From NCBI GenBank assembly GCA_947491475.1, contig CANLKN010000007.1, positions 1 through 57,659 of the forward strand: DNA of 57,659 nt. The letters are read 5' to 3'. The notes beneath the pieces are model-generated. The model was not told where the DNA came from. It saw nothing but the letters and a program-made list of their open reading frames with translations, and made no database searches. This DNA comes from Akkermansiaceae bacterium (GTDB taxonomy: Bacteria; Verrucomicrobiota; Verrucomicrobiia; Verrucomicrobiales; Akkermansiaceae). Below are positions 48,537 through 57,581 of the stretch, one piece after another; the stretch's first letter is position 1; every line of letters begins with the position of its first letter. A program made the position numbers and the translations under genes.

Positions 48537-49208
48537 TTATTCGCTGGCGATCATGGCCATCATGCGGCCGGTTTTTCCCAACTCCTTGCGGTAGCTGTAA
48601 AACCGCACGGGATCAGACGCGGTATTCAGTCCGCAGTCGATGAAATTTCCCACTCCAGACCGCTCCGCCTGGCGGCTGATCTCCGCCGCGAAATCAATTT
48701 CGTAATCCGGCGGCCGGATGCAAGGCCCCAGCACTGCCGTCACATCCGCAGCTCTGGTGCCAAAATGTGTGGCCATCTGCTGGAGCGCCTGTTGCAAAAT
48801 ATTCTTTTCAGTTCCCTTCTTGCCGGAATGCAACAGGCCGATTGCGCCAGTTTTCCGGTCGGCCAGCCAGATCGCGCCGCAATCCGCGACATAGACCACG
48901 AGCACCACGCCGGGCTTGGCAGTGATCAGCCCATCCACCCCCGGGACGACGGGCAGGCCGTCCGTGGCATCGACTTGCGGGCTGCCGGGCACTCGCGCTA
49001 CGGCGCAGCCATGCACTTGTTCGGCGCGCCAGATTTCGGCGGTTGGCCCGGCGAAATCCATCAGCGCGCGTTCATGAAACGGCCGCAACTGCCGCATCGC
49101 CTCGTCACGGTCACCGGTGATGTGCAAACCCGCAATCCGCTCGACCCACCCGGCGCGCACGCCGGGGATCGCTTGTATCTCCGCTAGAAAATGAATCGCC
49201 TCCGTCAC
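48537..49208 (-). CDS. pgeF: PgeF/YfiH family multicopper-oxidase-like (laccase-domain) protein
   Basis: 223 residues. The conserved metal residues are in AEQVHGCAVA (His), YVADCGAIWL (Cys) and GLLHSGKKGTEKN (His; the usual HAGWRG is HSGKKG here). The C-terminal LGPCIRPPDYEI fits the family. Members hydrolyse purine nucleosides or edit peptidoglycan precursors (removal of misplaced Ser). The W-to-K change in the HAGWRG motif is unusual but seen in divergent members as far as I know. Cotranscribed with ispE. Confidence 0.88.
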   Translation of the reverse strand: MTEAIHFLAEIQAIPGVRAGWVERIAGLHITGDRDEAMRQLRPFHERALMDFAGPTAEIWRAEQVHGCAVARVPGSPQVDATDGLPVVPGVDGLITAKPGVVLVVYVADCGAIWLADRKTGAIGLLHSGKKGTEKNILQQALQQMATHFGTRAADVTAVLGPCIRPPDYEIDFAAEISRQAERSGVGNFIDCGLNTASDPVRFYSYRKELGKTGRMMAMIASE

Positions 49209-49280
49209 CGGGGAAATGGTGAAGGAGGCGGGTTGGCTTCGCCAAGCAGCGAGTGATGAATCAGCCGGATTTTACCGCGA

Positions 49281-49736
49281 TCACGCCATTGCACGGCCGT
49301 TGATGGCCCGCTTGGTGTGCTCGACGGTTTCCGCCTGGTCTTCATCCATGCCTGCGAGGATGCCGGCCAGATCGGTCGCGATTTCGGAACGCATCTTGGA
49401 AACGAGTTCCACTCCTTTCGCAGTGATGCGCACCATGATCTTGCGGCGATCTTCGGCGGCGTGGGCACGCTCGACATAGCCCAGTTTTTCCAAACGATCG
49501 ACCAAGCCGGTGGCGGCCGCCGTCGAATGGCCCATCTTTTTCGCGATATCCGACATGGTCAGATACTCCTCGCTCGAAAGGTAGGTTAACAGGAAGAACT
49601 GGGGAAACGAAACGTTCCCTTTGTTGAGTTCTGATGACAGGTTGAGTATGCAGCTCCGCTGTGTGAATAAGACGAAGTCAGCAAGACGATCCGCATCGGC
49701 TTTCACCGAAGCGCCCGTAGGGGGCATGGTTTTCAT
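49281..49736 (-). CDS. MarR-family transcriptional regulator
   Basis: 151 residues. The winged HTH is at about 45-115: FPQFFLLTYLSSEEYLTMSDIAKKMGHSTAAATGLVDRLEKLGYV (in parts) and HAAEDRRKIMVRITAKG, the MarR wing with the conserved D-R-R/K. Helices at both ends form the dimer. The ligand and targets are unknown. A 190-bp AT-rich region upstream (49737-49927) holds its promoter; no clear palindromic operator was found by eye. Confidence 0.88.
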   Translation of the reverse strand: MKTMPPTGASVKADADRLADFVLFTQRSCILNLSSELNKGNVSFPQFFLLTYLSSEEYLTMSDIAKKMGHSTAAATGLVDRLEKLGYVERAHAAEDRRKIMVRITAKGVELVSKMRSEIATDLAGILAGMDEDQAETVEHTKRAINGRAMA

Positions 49737-49927
49737 AATGGCTAGTTGTAGTGTTCATGGTTGGGACATAACGGGGTGCACAGCCATTGCGAATCGGGGG
49801 TTCACCGGGAAGACCAGATCTTCATCAATCCTAGGGTGAATCATTTTATCTCAAAGCCTGTGCCAAACGGGACTTTTTTAAAATAATCAACCCGAAGATA
49901 TTTTTAAAGAAAAGAAATCGCTAAAAG

Positions 49928-50374
49928 TTAATTATTTTTTTGAACTTTTCCAATTTCGCTGGGGGATTGATTGTCAGGCAGTTCTGGTTCTGCTGCCGCT
50001 TCCAAAGGGACTTCTGGCGGCTTCGGGACATGGCGTGAATAGACCGCGTCGCCGATTTCGGCCGCGCCGGACTGGACGTCAGCGGCGGCAAACTGGCCCA
50101 TGGCCTCACCGGTGACGAGCAGGTTGGCGCTGCGCTCATCGAGCCCGCGGGTGGTTAAAATCGTGCCGCTCTGGATTTTCCAGGTGCCGTAACTTTGAAT
50201 CAGCACGAACCGTTTATCGGCGGGAATCGAGGCGATGCGGCCAACGAGTTGGGGGCCTTCATCGGCAGGTTTTTCTGGAGCAGGGTCGGATTTGCCACCG
50301 AACCACGAGCAACCGGCAAGCAATGCCAGTAATGGAAGCAAGCAGCAAAGTCTGAATGGGGCTGGGCGTGGCAA
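49928..50374 (-). CDS. Small lipoprotein of unknown function
   Basis: About 148 residues if translation starts at TTG 50374, which places a lipoprotein signal LCCLLPLLALLAGCSW at the N-terminus; an upstream TTG (50521) would add 49 poor residues. After lipidation at Cys the chain is Pro/Asp-rich, then has one folded segment (PQLVGRIASIPADKRFVLIQSYGTW ... SGTILTTRGLDERSANLLVTGE, in parts) that looks like a beta-barrel of about 65 residues, and ends with an acidic Pro/Glu-rich tail. Family not recognised. It is downstream of the CreD-like gene and likely cotranscribed. Confidence 0.6.
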   Translation of the reverse strand: MPRPAPFRLCCLLPLLALLAGCSWFGGKSDPAPEKPADEGPQLVGRIASIPADKRFVLIQSYGTWKIQSGTILTTRGLDERSANLLVTGEAMGQFAAADVQSGAAEIGDAVYSRHVPKPPEVPLEAAAEPELPDNQSPSEIGKVQKNN

Positions 50375-50540
50375 TGGATTTAATTTTGGAGTGGAGGCTG
50401 CGGGCAGGGCGCCTGTTGCGTTCTGAGACTTTGTCTCAATAATCGCACAGGGTCGAGCTGTTTTGACACTGCTGCCTACTGTGGCGGCGGAAGATGTGCC
50501 AACGATTTGGCAGGAGGGCAAGCTGGCGGTGATCCGTAAA

Positions 50541-51755
50541 TCAGGATACCTGCACTTCCGGCAATGGCGGTGGATTCTTGCTGAAGTAGCGGAGCCAGTC
50601 GGTCTTGGCGGTGAGGAACATCAACAATGCCAGCGTGGTCACGGCGAGCACGGTGAGCGTGATGCCGGTGAGACCGTCGATGAAAAACGAGGCGCTGAAT
50701 GCGACCAGATAGATGCTCTGGGCGGGCAGGGCGATCGCGAAAAGTTGCTTGCCAGCTACCGCTTTCAGATAGCCGCTGACGAGCAGCAGCGAGGTGGCGG
50801 CGGCGATGCCGAAACTCGCAAGCATCGGCAACAGGTCCACCAGATAGGCGAAGAGCAGGTGGAAAGCGAAGAAGCCGGCGGAGATGAAGAAGACATGCAT
50901 CGGATGCAGCGGAATGCCCTTCATGCCGCCGATCAGGAGGACCACTGTGACGAAGAATAACAGCGAGACCGGCGCGAAGAACGCAATGCGTGCGGCCACC
51001 GGGCCGGCGTTCAAACGCTTGGGCATGTCCATGCCGATCGCTTGCGCGGCGAGCACGTCCGGATAGTCCCAGATGAGGTCGTAGCCGGTGGCATCCTTGT
51101 GGCGTTTGTCCTGGTCGGCGGAACCGGTGCCGACCGGGAAATTGATTTCATGGAAGTCGGTGCGCATCGCGAGTTTGAATCCCGAGATCCGGCGCTTGTC
51201 GGGGAAGTCGTATCTCCAGGTATCGGTGCCACGGGTTCCATAAGCGGTGCTCAGCGTCACCGATCCCGAGGCGGGCAGTTGAATGGCGCGGGTCACCACG
51301 CCGGACGGACCGGGCACGGCTTGAGAGGATTGGTCGTCTTCGCCAAGGCGAAAATCGAAGCCATGCAGCCCGGCGGTTTCCGGTGGGAGTGGAAATGAGA
51401 TATAGAATGTCTGCGGAATCTTCGTTGGATTGGTGAACGTGTAATCGCCCTCGAAACGGACGTCATAAGTCCGGTGCCACATCAACCCGCGCCGTTTGGG
51501 GTCGTAGTCGAGGTCCACCTTGATCCGCGATGTGGATGGCAGCTGCTGCGCCTTGCCGCCGGGTGCGTTGGGAGTGTCGAACCAAGCGTGCGGGTGCTGT
51601 TGCGTGATGGCCGGTCCCCAGACGCCGGAGACTTCATTTCGCAGTGTGTTGGAGGAACTGTGGGTGCGTTGGGTGAGGGCGGCTCCGAGTATGAACCAGC
51701 CGACGGTGGTGCAGCCGATGATGGCCAGCGTGGCGAGGAGATGAGTGGTTTTCAT
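50541..51755 (-). CDS. creD: CreD-like inner membrane protein
   Basis: 404 residues. One N-terminal helix (LLATLAIIGCTTVGWFILGAAL) is followed by a periplasmic beta-rich region of about 220 residues and five or six C-terminal helices from about 260. The PLHPMHVFFISAGFFAFHLLFAYLVDLLP segment (in parts) and the closing LALLMFLTAKTDWLRYF match CreD, the inner-membrane protein whose expression CreBC controls. The N-terminal sequence is shorter and more divergent than E. coli CreD, so this is a homologue rather than an orthologue. The creBC pair is 33 kb away in this window. Confidence 0.8.
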   Translation of the reverse strand: MKTTHLLATLAIIGCTTVGWFILGAALTQRTHSSSNTLRNEVSGVWGPAITQQHPHAWFDTPNAPGGKAQQLPSTSRIKVDLDYDPKRRGLMWHRTYDVRFEGDYTFTNPTKIPQTFYISFPLPPETAGLHGFDFRLGEDDQSSQAVPGPSGVVTRAIQLPASGSVTLSTAYGTRGTDTWRYDFPDKRRISGFKLAMRTDFHEINFPVGTGSADQDKRHKDATGYDLIWDYPDVLAAQAIGMDMPKRLNAGPVAARIAFFAPVSLLFFVTVVLLIGGMKGIPLHPMHVFFISAGFFAFHLLFAYLVDLLPMLASFGIAAATSLLLVSGYLKAVAGKQLFAIALPAQSIYLVAFSASFFIDGLTGITLTVLAVTTLALLMFLTAKTDWLRYFSKNPPPLPEVQVS

Positions 51756-51770
51756 GATAATGGATGTTTG

Positions 51771-51902
51771 GTTTGTAGCGTCGGTCTATGACCGTCGATG
51801 CGAAGGATAAGCAAAAGAAACGTTTATAGCGTCGGTCTATGACCGTCGATGCGAAGGATAAGCAAAGGAAACGTTTGTAGCGTCGGTCTATGACGGTCGA
51901 TG
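51771..51902. repeat. 51-bp tandem repeat with internal palindrome
   Basis: Units at 51771-51821 and 51822-51872 are 51 bp each and differ at two positions; a third partial unit covers 51873-51902. Each unit contains GTAGCGTCGGTCTATGACCG with the inverted repeat CGGTC/GACCG around TAT. The array fills the spacer between the creD-like gene and the upstream secreted protein. Related single copies lie at 18153-18175 and 42351-42374. Confidence 0.9.
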
Positions 51903-51904
51903 GT

Positions 51905-53542
51905 TTATCGGTTGAGATCGGCGCGTTGATAGAAGACTTGGATTTCAGGGCGTTCGTCGCGGCAAAGGTTTTTCCTCAGCGAGATGCGCGAGGGCGGTCC
52001 GCCGGTGGTCGGAATGCGTGTGAGGTTGCCGTGGGTTTCCGCCTGATAGCCGGGCGGCAGATCGACGTGCCAGAGCAGCGAGTGGATGAACAACGGAGTT
52101 AGAGGAAGTGACAGCTTCAGCGTGCCTTCCACCGGATCGAGCGCTCCTCCGGTGCGGGTGAACGAGCAGGCAAGGTGCGAGTTCTCGCCCTGTGGCGGCA
52201 GCGTGACCTTGAGACGGCCATCGCCGAGATCGATGGGCGAGACCGGCCGGCCATCCAGTTCACACGACAGGAGTTTCATGTCCGTTGGAGTGTCGAATAC
52301 GAAGCCCAGCGGCCCCTTGTGTTCGATGGTTAGAATGCCGGTGGCGAGCAATGAACCATCGGGCTCGATTTTCACCGACCACTCCGCTTGTTTCACCACT
52401 CCTTCCTCAGTGACAGCCACCGGGATTGGCGTTACAGTCAGGTCGGCGGCCGAGGCGGCTTCGAGTTGTTGGCAGGTTGCACCCTTCAGCGATTCCGCCA
52501 GCGGTGCGGGAAGTCCTTGTGGCATGAGCGGCCCGCTCAAGCCCTCCGCCGCATAGGCAAGCAAGGGCGAGGTGGCGATGATGAAACGGGTGCGCGTGTC
52601 CCCGTCGCCCGGTGCATGGAGTTTCCATGTGCGGTCCAGCGGACGCAGTGGCATGCGATAGGAAATCATCAGTTGCCGGTCGAGAACACCGCGGGTTTTC
52701 CAAACCAGCGAAAGGCCGAGCGCGCGGTTCTCACCACGGATTTTCGTATGGGAAACGAGGTCGTCGCCGGTCACCGCAATGTCCTGCGCGTCGGACGGCA
52801 GAGGCAGCAACGCCTCCACGCCGGAGCCATCGGCGGCGGATGCGCGGGTGAGGATCTGATAGATGAGATCACCGTCGGTGGGGACCACCAGTGCCTGTTG
52901 TTGCCATGTCCAAGTCGAACGTGCCGGCGGGCTCAGGGCTTCGCGGGTTTCGCGACTATCCAGCAGGCGGATCCCTATGACTTGTCCGGTGTTTGGGAGC
53001 GGGCGGATTTGGGCTGCGGCGAGCGTTTCCTCCTTGTTTCCGGTAAGGAGCACCACCGATTGGTCGGCGGGCAGGTCGCCGGTTTCGAAAATCACCGATG
53101 GGCACGGTGGAATGGAGATTGAGAATCCGTTTTCGCCGAGCACGGGCAGCAGCCGCAGTTCAAGCACGCGAGTTCCGGCGCTGTCGCTTGCCAGGCAGAG
53201 GGAGTCGCCTTGGGCGATCACCACGGCGTCTTCCTGGACTTGGCTTTCCAGCGAGATATCGCCTGCGATCAATGGCAAAAGCGCGGTTTCCCCGCCAAAT
53301 GCCATGGTCCGGAAAGTGGCGTGGATGACCGGCCGCTCTTGTTCCATCGAAAACCTGAGCCGCGCCGAGAGCAGCGCGGGTTTCGGTGTCTCTGGTTTTG
53401 CGACGGGCTCGGAGCGCGCAAGGAGTTGCTTGAGTTCGCCGTAGCTGATGCGGACTTCCGCGTCGTCGAGCCCTTGTGCCTGGGCATGGATGCCAAGCGC
53501 GAGAATCGCGCTGCTGATGATGAATGGATGAATGTTTGCCAT
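51905..53542 (-). CDS. Secreted protein of unknown function upstream of creD
   Basis: 545 residues from ATG 53542. Signal peptide MANIHPFIISSAILALGIHAQAQG. The rest appears as repeating beta-sandwich blocks without cysteine clusters or transmembrane segments; there is no catalytic motif I can name. Segments such as ISYGELKQLLARSEPV near the start and LPLTPLFIHSLLWHVDLPPGYQ near the end may mark its domains. It precedes creD by 150 bp of repeat DNA on the same strand, so it could be the first gene of the creD operon and act with CreD at the envelope. This role is inferred. Confidence 0.7.
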   Translation of the reverse strand: MANIHPFIISSAILALGIHAQAQGLDDAEVRISYGELKQLLARSEPVAKPETPKPALLSARLRFSMEQERPVIHATFRTMAFGGETALLPLIAGDISLESQVQEDAVVIAQGDSLCLASDSAGTRVLELRLLPVLGENGFSISIPPCPSVIFETGDLPADQSVVLLTGNKEETLAAAQIRPLPNTGQVIGIRLLDSRETREALSPPARSTWTWQQQALVVPTDGDLIYQILTRASAADGSGVEALLPLPSDAQDIAVTGDDLVSHTKIRGENRALGLSLVWKTRGVLDRQLMISYRMPLRPLDRTWKLHAPGDGDTRTRFIIATSPLLAYAAEGLSGPLMPQGLPAPLAESLKGATCQQLEAASAADLTVTPIPVAVTEEGVVKQAEWSVKIEPDGSLLATGILTIEHKGPLGFVFDTPTDMKLLSCELDGRPVSPIDLGDGRLKVTLPPQGENSHLACSFTRTGGALDPVEGTLKLSLPLTPLFIHSLLWHVDLPPGYQAETHGNLTRIPTTGGPPSRISLRKNLCRDERPEIQVFYQRADLNR

Positions 53543-53775
53543 GCGCAAACCATTCCCCGCTTCCGTGAAATGATGATGAAGCCTATGTGAAAAAGCGGCG
53601 AAAGCGGTTCACACCGTAGGCAGCGACAGCCTGGCCTCCTTGCCGCCGCCGGGACAAGGTGCGAATCACTAGCGGCGTGGTGTTTCCAGGTGGCTCGCCG
53701 GCATGCGAGCACTGAGCAGTTTGCTTTGCCAAATGCTTGCCTAGCAGGCGTAGCTTCTGATAGCTTTTCCCCGTC

Positions 53776-54276
53776 ATGGAAGAACGGGTGAATGAACTTC
53801 TTCCCCTCACTGCCAAAATCGCACGCGAGTTCTCCAACATCCCCAACCTGCCCCACGCGGAAATTGAAATCGTCGCTCAGAAAGCACTCGCCCGTGCGGC
53901 TCTGGCACTCGACCCCGCCAAGGGCGACTTCACCACCTACGCAGCCCGCCGCGATGCGCAACGCACTGCGCGATCTCCATCAGCGCCAATCACGGCATCA
54001 CCGTCACCACCTCTACGATCTCGATCTACCCGCCACCACTTCCTGCTCGAAGCCTGCCCGCCCCTGGCCGCCCTGCGCGACCTGGGCAGCATGAACGGCA
54101 CTCAGGTGAGCTTTCCCAAACCCGTCTCCGACGTCTGGAGCTTCGCCGCCTCCCTCTAACAACTCTTCACCGGAAAATCCCCCTACCGCTTCGACCCAAA
54201 ACGCGACCCCATCGACATCATCCTCAACGAAAACCCCGTCCCCATCCGCGACCGAATGCCTGGTCTGGAAAAACCG
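53776..54276 (+). pseudogene. Mosaic remnant: sigma-70, FHA and protein-kinase fragments
   Basis: Frame 1 from ATG 53776 gives LLPLTAKIAREFSNI...ALDPAKGDFTTYAAR, which matches the sigma-70 region 2 entry (ALxRAxxxFDPxKGxFxxYA). Near 53949 a frameshift is needed to continue as AMRNALRDLHQRQ and DLDLP. At about 54061 the first frame reads PPLAALRDLGSMNGT, an FHA core, then SDVWSFAASL, a stop (TAA 54157), and QLFTGKSPYRFD, VPIRDRMPGLEKPL, the end of a Ser/Thr protein kinase in which a Tyr codon became TAA. Three unrelated gene pieces are thus juxtaposed in one decayed locus. The last part overlaps antisense the 3' end of the BACON/LamG gene. Confidence 0.6.
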
Positions 54277-57200
54277 CTCGCGCCGACGACGACATCCACC
54301 CAAGCACCGCCGCCATCGGTGCCAAAAATAGTCTCAGGTGTGGTCACCGTGGCAGGCGTGCCACTCTGAGTGACGGTGAAGGTTATCCCGGCGACCGTCA
54401 CTTGACCCGTGCGGGATGTGACACTCGGGTTGGCACCCGCGGATACAGTGACTGCGGCGGATCCAGCACCACTAGTTCCTGACGTAATTTGCAACCATCC
54501 TGCAGACGATGAAGCCGTCCAGTTCACATTTGAGGCCAAGACCAGTTGCGTAGTGGCCGTTCCTCCGCTTGCAGCGATTGTTGCGCTTGAGGGTGAAATA
54601 CTTGGATCTACGACACCTTGGGTGACGGTGTGATCAAGGAAAATCGCTTTTTCATCGTCGTAAATGGATTTGACCTGAATCGAGGTGAGCGCCCCGTTGT
54701 AGAATGCGATGTTACCCAGAGAACCATTCCAGCCGCCGATTCTGATCCAGGTAGGAATACTATTTGCCGCACCAAAGTTGTATGAGGACAATGCATTTGT
54801 ATTACCGACTTCCTCGCCATCTACGTAAATCTTAAGATTTGATCCAAAAGCTGCTGAGAATGTGAGCATTTGCCACTGCTTGGATTTTAAGCCAGCAGCA
54901 ATCGTGGCAGTTTGTGTCCCGGTGGAGCAAATTATGTCGCCTGACTCATCAATCTCCACATCCAAGGCATGAGCCACCACGCCAGAACGTCTAAAAAGGC
55001 GTGAAACAGAACCCACTTGAGGTAAAGATTCTAGGCGTATCCAAAAGCTGTAGCTAGCACTAGTTTCAGTGAATGAGCTTTGGTGCGACCAAATTCGCAA
55101 CTCACCGTTACCTGAACTTTCTAATGCTCTCTGATTAACTTGAAAACGATCCTTTGCTTCTCCCCATTCCATTAATCCTGAAAAATTGCGATCATCCAAA
55201 ACGGGCAATTCAAGCGATATTCCACCAATAGAATTACTCGGCTGCCTGACATCACCTATTCGCTCATATTTATAATAAATAACAATTCTCTCAACCCATT
55301 TAGAAGTATGCGTATTGGGAAAGATCAGCGTTTGGCTGTTACTGAAGATTTGATTTGATGCAAAATGACCTTCTGGTTTGTAAACCGATACACTCTGGGC
55401 GGGGCCAGTGTATGTGGTCCCGTCTTCGTAGGTATATTCAGCGCGCACAAAAATTGTTTGCGTCCCGGAATAATACCAACTGTACCCATCACCTCGCATT
55501 GTGCTCGTGACAGGCACAGCCAAATTTGTGTTCATGCCCATGAGAATTCCATTTACTGAATAGTTCGCGTTGACCACTTGCGCCCACTCGGTTGTCGTTA
55601 CCGAGACAGCCCCGGCAATGCTGTAGGATTGCGCATTGCTGGGTGATGATGGGAGTGATTGTCCTGGGATTGACTGCCCACGAAGATTGTAGAATGAAAC
55701 GGGAGCAAGTGCAGGCACTTCAATAGGTCCGTAGGGGTTTGAGGAAAGCGCTGAGGTGAAGAGCTCGGGGACTTCGTCATCGCTGAGCACTCGCCCGTAA
55801 ACACGCAGATCTTTGATCACTCCCCCGTTAAGGTAGCCCGAGGAAGGCAAGTCAGCGTATCCGAGTTTGAAGGCTGAGGGGGAAGTAGGAGTGCTAAACG
55901 GAAAGGGAGATGCCGTAAGAGTCGAGGAACCCGCAAGCCGGATGGTTCCACCGACTTCCCCAGCGTAGAGTTTGACGACGTTGGTAGGCGATGCCGTGAC
56001 TACAACGTGGTATTCTTTGGTGGCCTCAATCGTAAAATCAGAAGTGATAACGCTTGTGCCGGATTGGAAGACCAAGCGGTTGCTGGAATTGACGTAAAGT
56101 GCCACGTTCCGGGAGTTGGCATTGTGGCTGAAAAGACGATGAATTGCTCCGACTGTCTCAACGCTGAAGCGGAGGGCAACGGTCGCCGCATCCTGATCAA
56201 GGAGGAAATCGGGTCCTGTGAGATTGCGGTAGAACGACCCGTCCATGCGGGTTTCGATGGTTCCAGACATGTGGCGCAGCCATCCGCTCACATCGGTGGA
56301 ACCGGTCGGCACATGGGCAAGAAGAGCGAGGGTCAAATCCACCTTGGGCAGAGCGACGGGGGCGTAAACGCGAACGGTTCCAGTGCGTGGACTGAGTGTC
56401 GGATTGGCCGAGGCAACGTAACTGATGTTTCCGTTTCCGGTGCCTGTAAGGCCGGATGCGATGATCCACGGCGAAAGGCTCTCTGCCGACCATGGCGCGT
56501 CCGGAGTCGCGATTACAGCGATGTTTCCATAGGCTCCGGTGGGTTCGGCAGTGGCCTCTTTGGGGAGGATGTCGATGATTGGATTTGGGGTACCATCCTG
56601 CCGGATGGTGAATATTGCCGAGCCGATTTGGACAGTTCCGGTCCTTTCAAGGAAGCTGGGGTTGGTTCCGATTCCGAGGGTAACGGTTGAATCTCCAAAG
56701 CCGTTTCCGTCATCAACCACGGAGATCCACGAGGCGTTTGATGTGACGCTCCAGTTCGTAGTCGAAAGCGCGGAAACCTGCATCATCACAATGTCGGAGC
56801 TGTAAGCCTTCTGGACAGCGGATGGAGAAATATTCACGTCAGCACCGGTTTGGGAGATCGTGAAAGTCTGGCTTCCGATGATCAGCGTGCCTGTCCGTGT
56901 GGTGACACCGGTATAGGCGGCGACGGTGTAATTGACTGTGCCGCTGCCGACTCCAGACGGCGTTCCGACCGTAATCCACGGAGCGTTGGATACGGCTGTC
57001 CAAGAGACGCCGGCAGAGGTGGTGATGCCAACCGTCCGAGCTCCACCGGCAAGGTTGATGGTGGCGCTGGTGGGACTGAGCGTGGCCGCGTAGCCTGTTT
57101 GGGTGACGGTGTGGACCTTGTCGTTGATGGTGATTGTTCCCTGGCGTGTGTCGGCAGAGAAGTTGGAACTGACGACGTAGATGCAGGATTGGCCAGCGGA

Positions 57201-57407
57201 GCCTGTCGTGCGGGGCGTGATGTTGAGCCAAGGAACGTTAGCGGTTGCCGTCCACGCGCCCGAGCCGGAGGTAAGTATGGAACCGCCGCCGCCGTCCTTG
57301 GTGAAGGTGCGGGTGGGCGGGTCGATATTGACGACGGCCCAGGCGGAAAGGGTGGTGAGCCAAAGGGCGAGAAGACTCTGGACGAGGGTGCTGGTCAGAT
57401 TTTTCAT
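54183..57407 (-). CDS. Large secreted BACON/LamG-repeat surface protein
   Basis: 1074 residues. Signal peptide to about residue 24 (LLALWLTTLSAWA). Four BACON-type beta-sandwich repeats (about 30-350) carry the W-I/L-x-I...TGT-V/I...VTQ/ISQTG pattern; a LamG/concanavalin-like domain follows (about 355-560), then an unclassified Ser/Tyr-rich part (560-760), a second LamG-like domain (about 760-920; FGSNLKIYVDGEEVGNTN) and one more BACON repeat (WLQITSGTSGAGSAAVTVSA; VTVAGITFTVTQSG). The last ~33 residues (SRPGIRSRMGTGF, SLRMMSMGSRFGSKR) are antisense to the kinase remnant, so the original C-terminus is missing. DNA of about 54.9-56.2 kb is AT-richer. Carbohydrate or cell-surface adhesion is inferred. 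Confidence 0.85.
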   Translation of the reverse strand: MKNLTSTLVQSLLALWLTTLSAWAVVNIDPPTRTFTKDGGGGSILTSGSGAWTATANVPWLNITPRTTGSAGQSCIYVVSSNFSADTRQGTITINDKVHTVTQTGYAATLSPTSATINLAGGARTVGITTSAGVSWTAVSNAPWITVGTPSGVGSGTVNYTVAAYTGVTTRTGTLIIGSQTFTISQTGADVNISPSAVQKAYSSDIVMMQVSALSTTNWSVTSNASWISVVDDGNGFGDSTVTLGIGTNPSFLERTGTVQIGSAIFTIRQDGTPNPIIDILPKEATAEPTGAYGNIAVIATPDAPWSAESLSPWIIASGLTGTGNGNISYVASANPTLSPRTGTVRVYAPVALPKVDLTLALLAHVPTGSTDVSGWLRHMSGTIETRMDGSFYRNLTGPDFLLDQDAATVALRFSVETVGAIHRLFSHNANSRNVALYVNSSNRLVFQSGTSVITSDFTIEATKEYHVVVTASPTNVVKLYAGEVGGTIRLAGSSTLTASPFPFSTPTSPSAFKLGYADLPSSGYLNGGVIKDLRVYGRVLSDDEVPELFTSALSSNPYGPIEVPALAPVSFYNLRGQSIPGQSLPSSPSNAQSYSIAGAVSVTTTEWAQVVNANYSVNGILMGMNTNLAVPVTSTMRGDGYSWYYSGTQTIFVRAEYTYEDGTTYTGPAQSVSVYKPEGHFASNQIFSNSQTLIFPNTHTSKWVERIVIYYKYERIGDVRQPSNSIGGISLELPVLDDRNFSGLMEWGEAKDRFQVNQRALESSGNGELRIWSHQSSFTETSASYSFWIRLESLPQVGSVSRLFRRSGVVAHALDVEIDESGDIICSTGTQTATIAAGLKSKQWQMLTFSAAFGSNLKIYVDGEEVGNTNALSSYNFGAANSIPTWIRIGGWNGSLGNIAFYNGALTSIQVKSIYDDEKAIFLDHTVTQGVVDPSISPSSATIAASGGTATTQLVLASNVNWTASSSAGWLQITSGTSGAGSAAVTVSAGANPSVTSRTGQVTVAGITFTVTQSGTPATVTTPETIFGTDGGGAWVDVVVGASGFSRPGIRSRMGTGFSLRMMSMGSRFGSKR

Positions 57408-57518
57408 GGCAGGAAGGACGTGACTGTGTCCTTCCTGGTGGACGGGGAGCTAAGAAAGCCGCAGTAACTCGGCTGCAACGGTCTTTAGCCGTTCCCCGAA
57501 GGCAGCGGCCTGTCGGGG

Positions 57519-57581
57519 CCTGAACAAAACCGGACAGCGCCTGTTCAAAACCGGACACGGCCTGTTCAAAACCGGATTTTG
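57519..57581. repeat. Three 21-bp direct repeats upstream of the BACON/LamG gene
   Basis: 57519-57539, 57540-57560 and 57561-57581 share CCTGTTCAAAACCGGACA with few changes (the first has CCTGAACAAAACCGG). They lie 112-174 bp upstream of the BACON/LamG start, so they could be a regulatory array or a minisatellite. No CRISPR spacers are present. The rest of 57408-57659 holds no gene I can support. Confidence 0.75.

Noticed and set aside
53583-53846. Minus-strand small gene upstream of 53542
   Set aside because: Basic, low-information translation overlapping the sigma remnant; no credible start or family.
57519-57581. CRISPR array
   Set aside because: Repeats are contiguous with no unique spacers and no cas genes are present.
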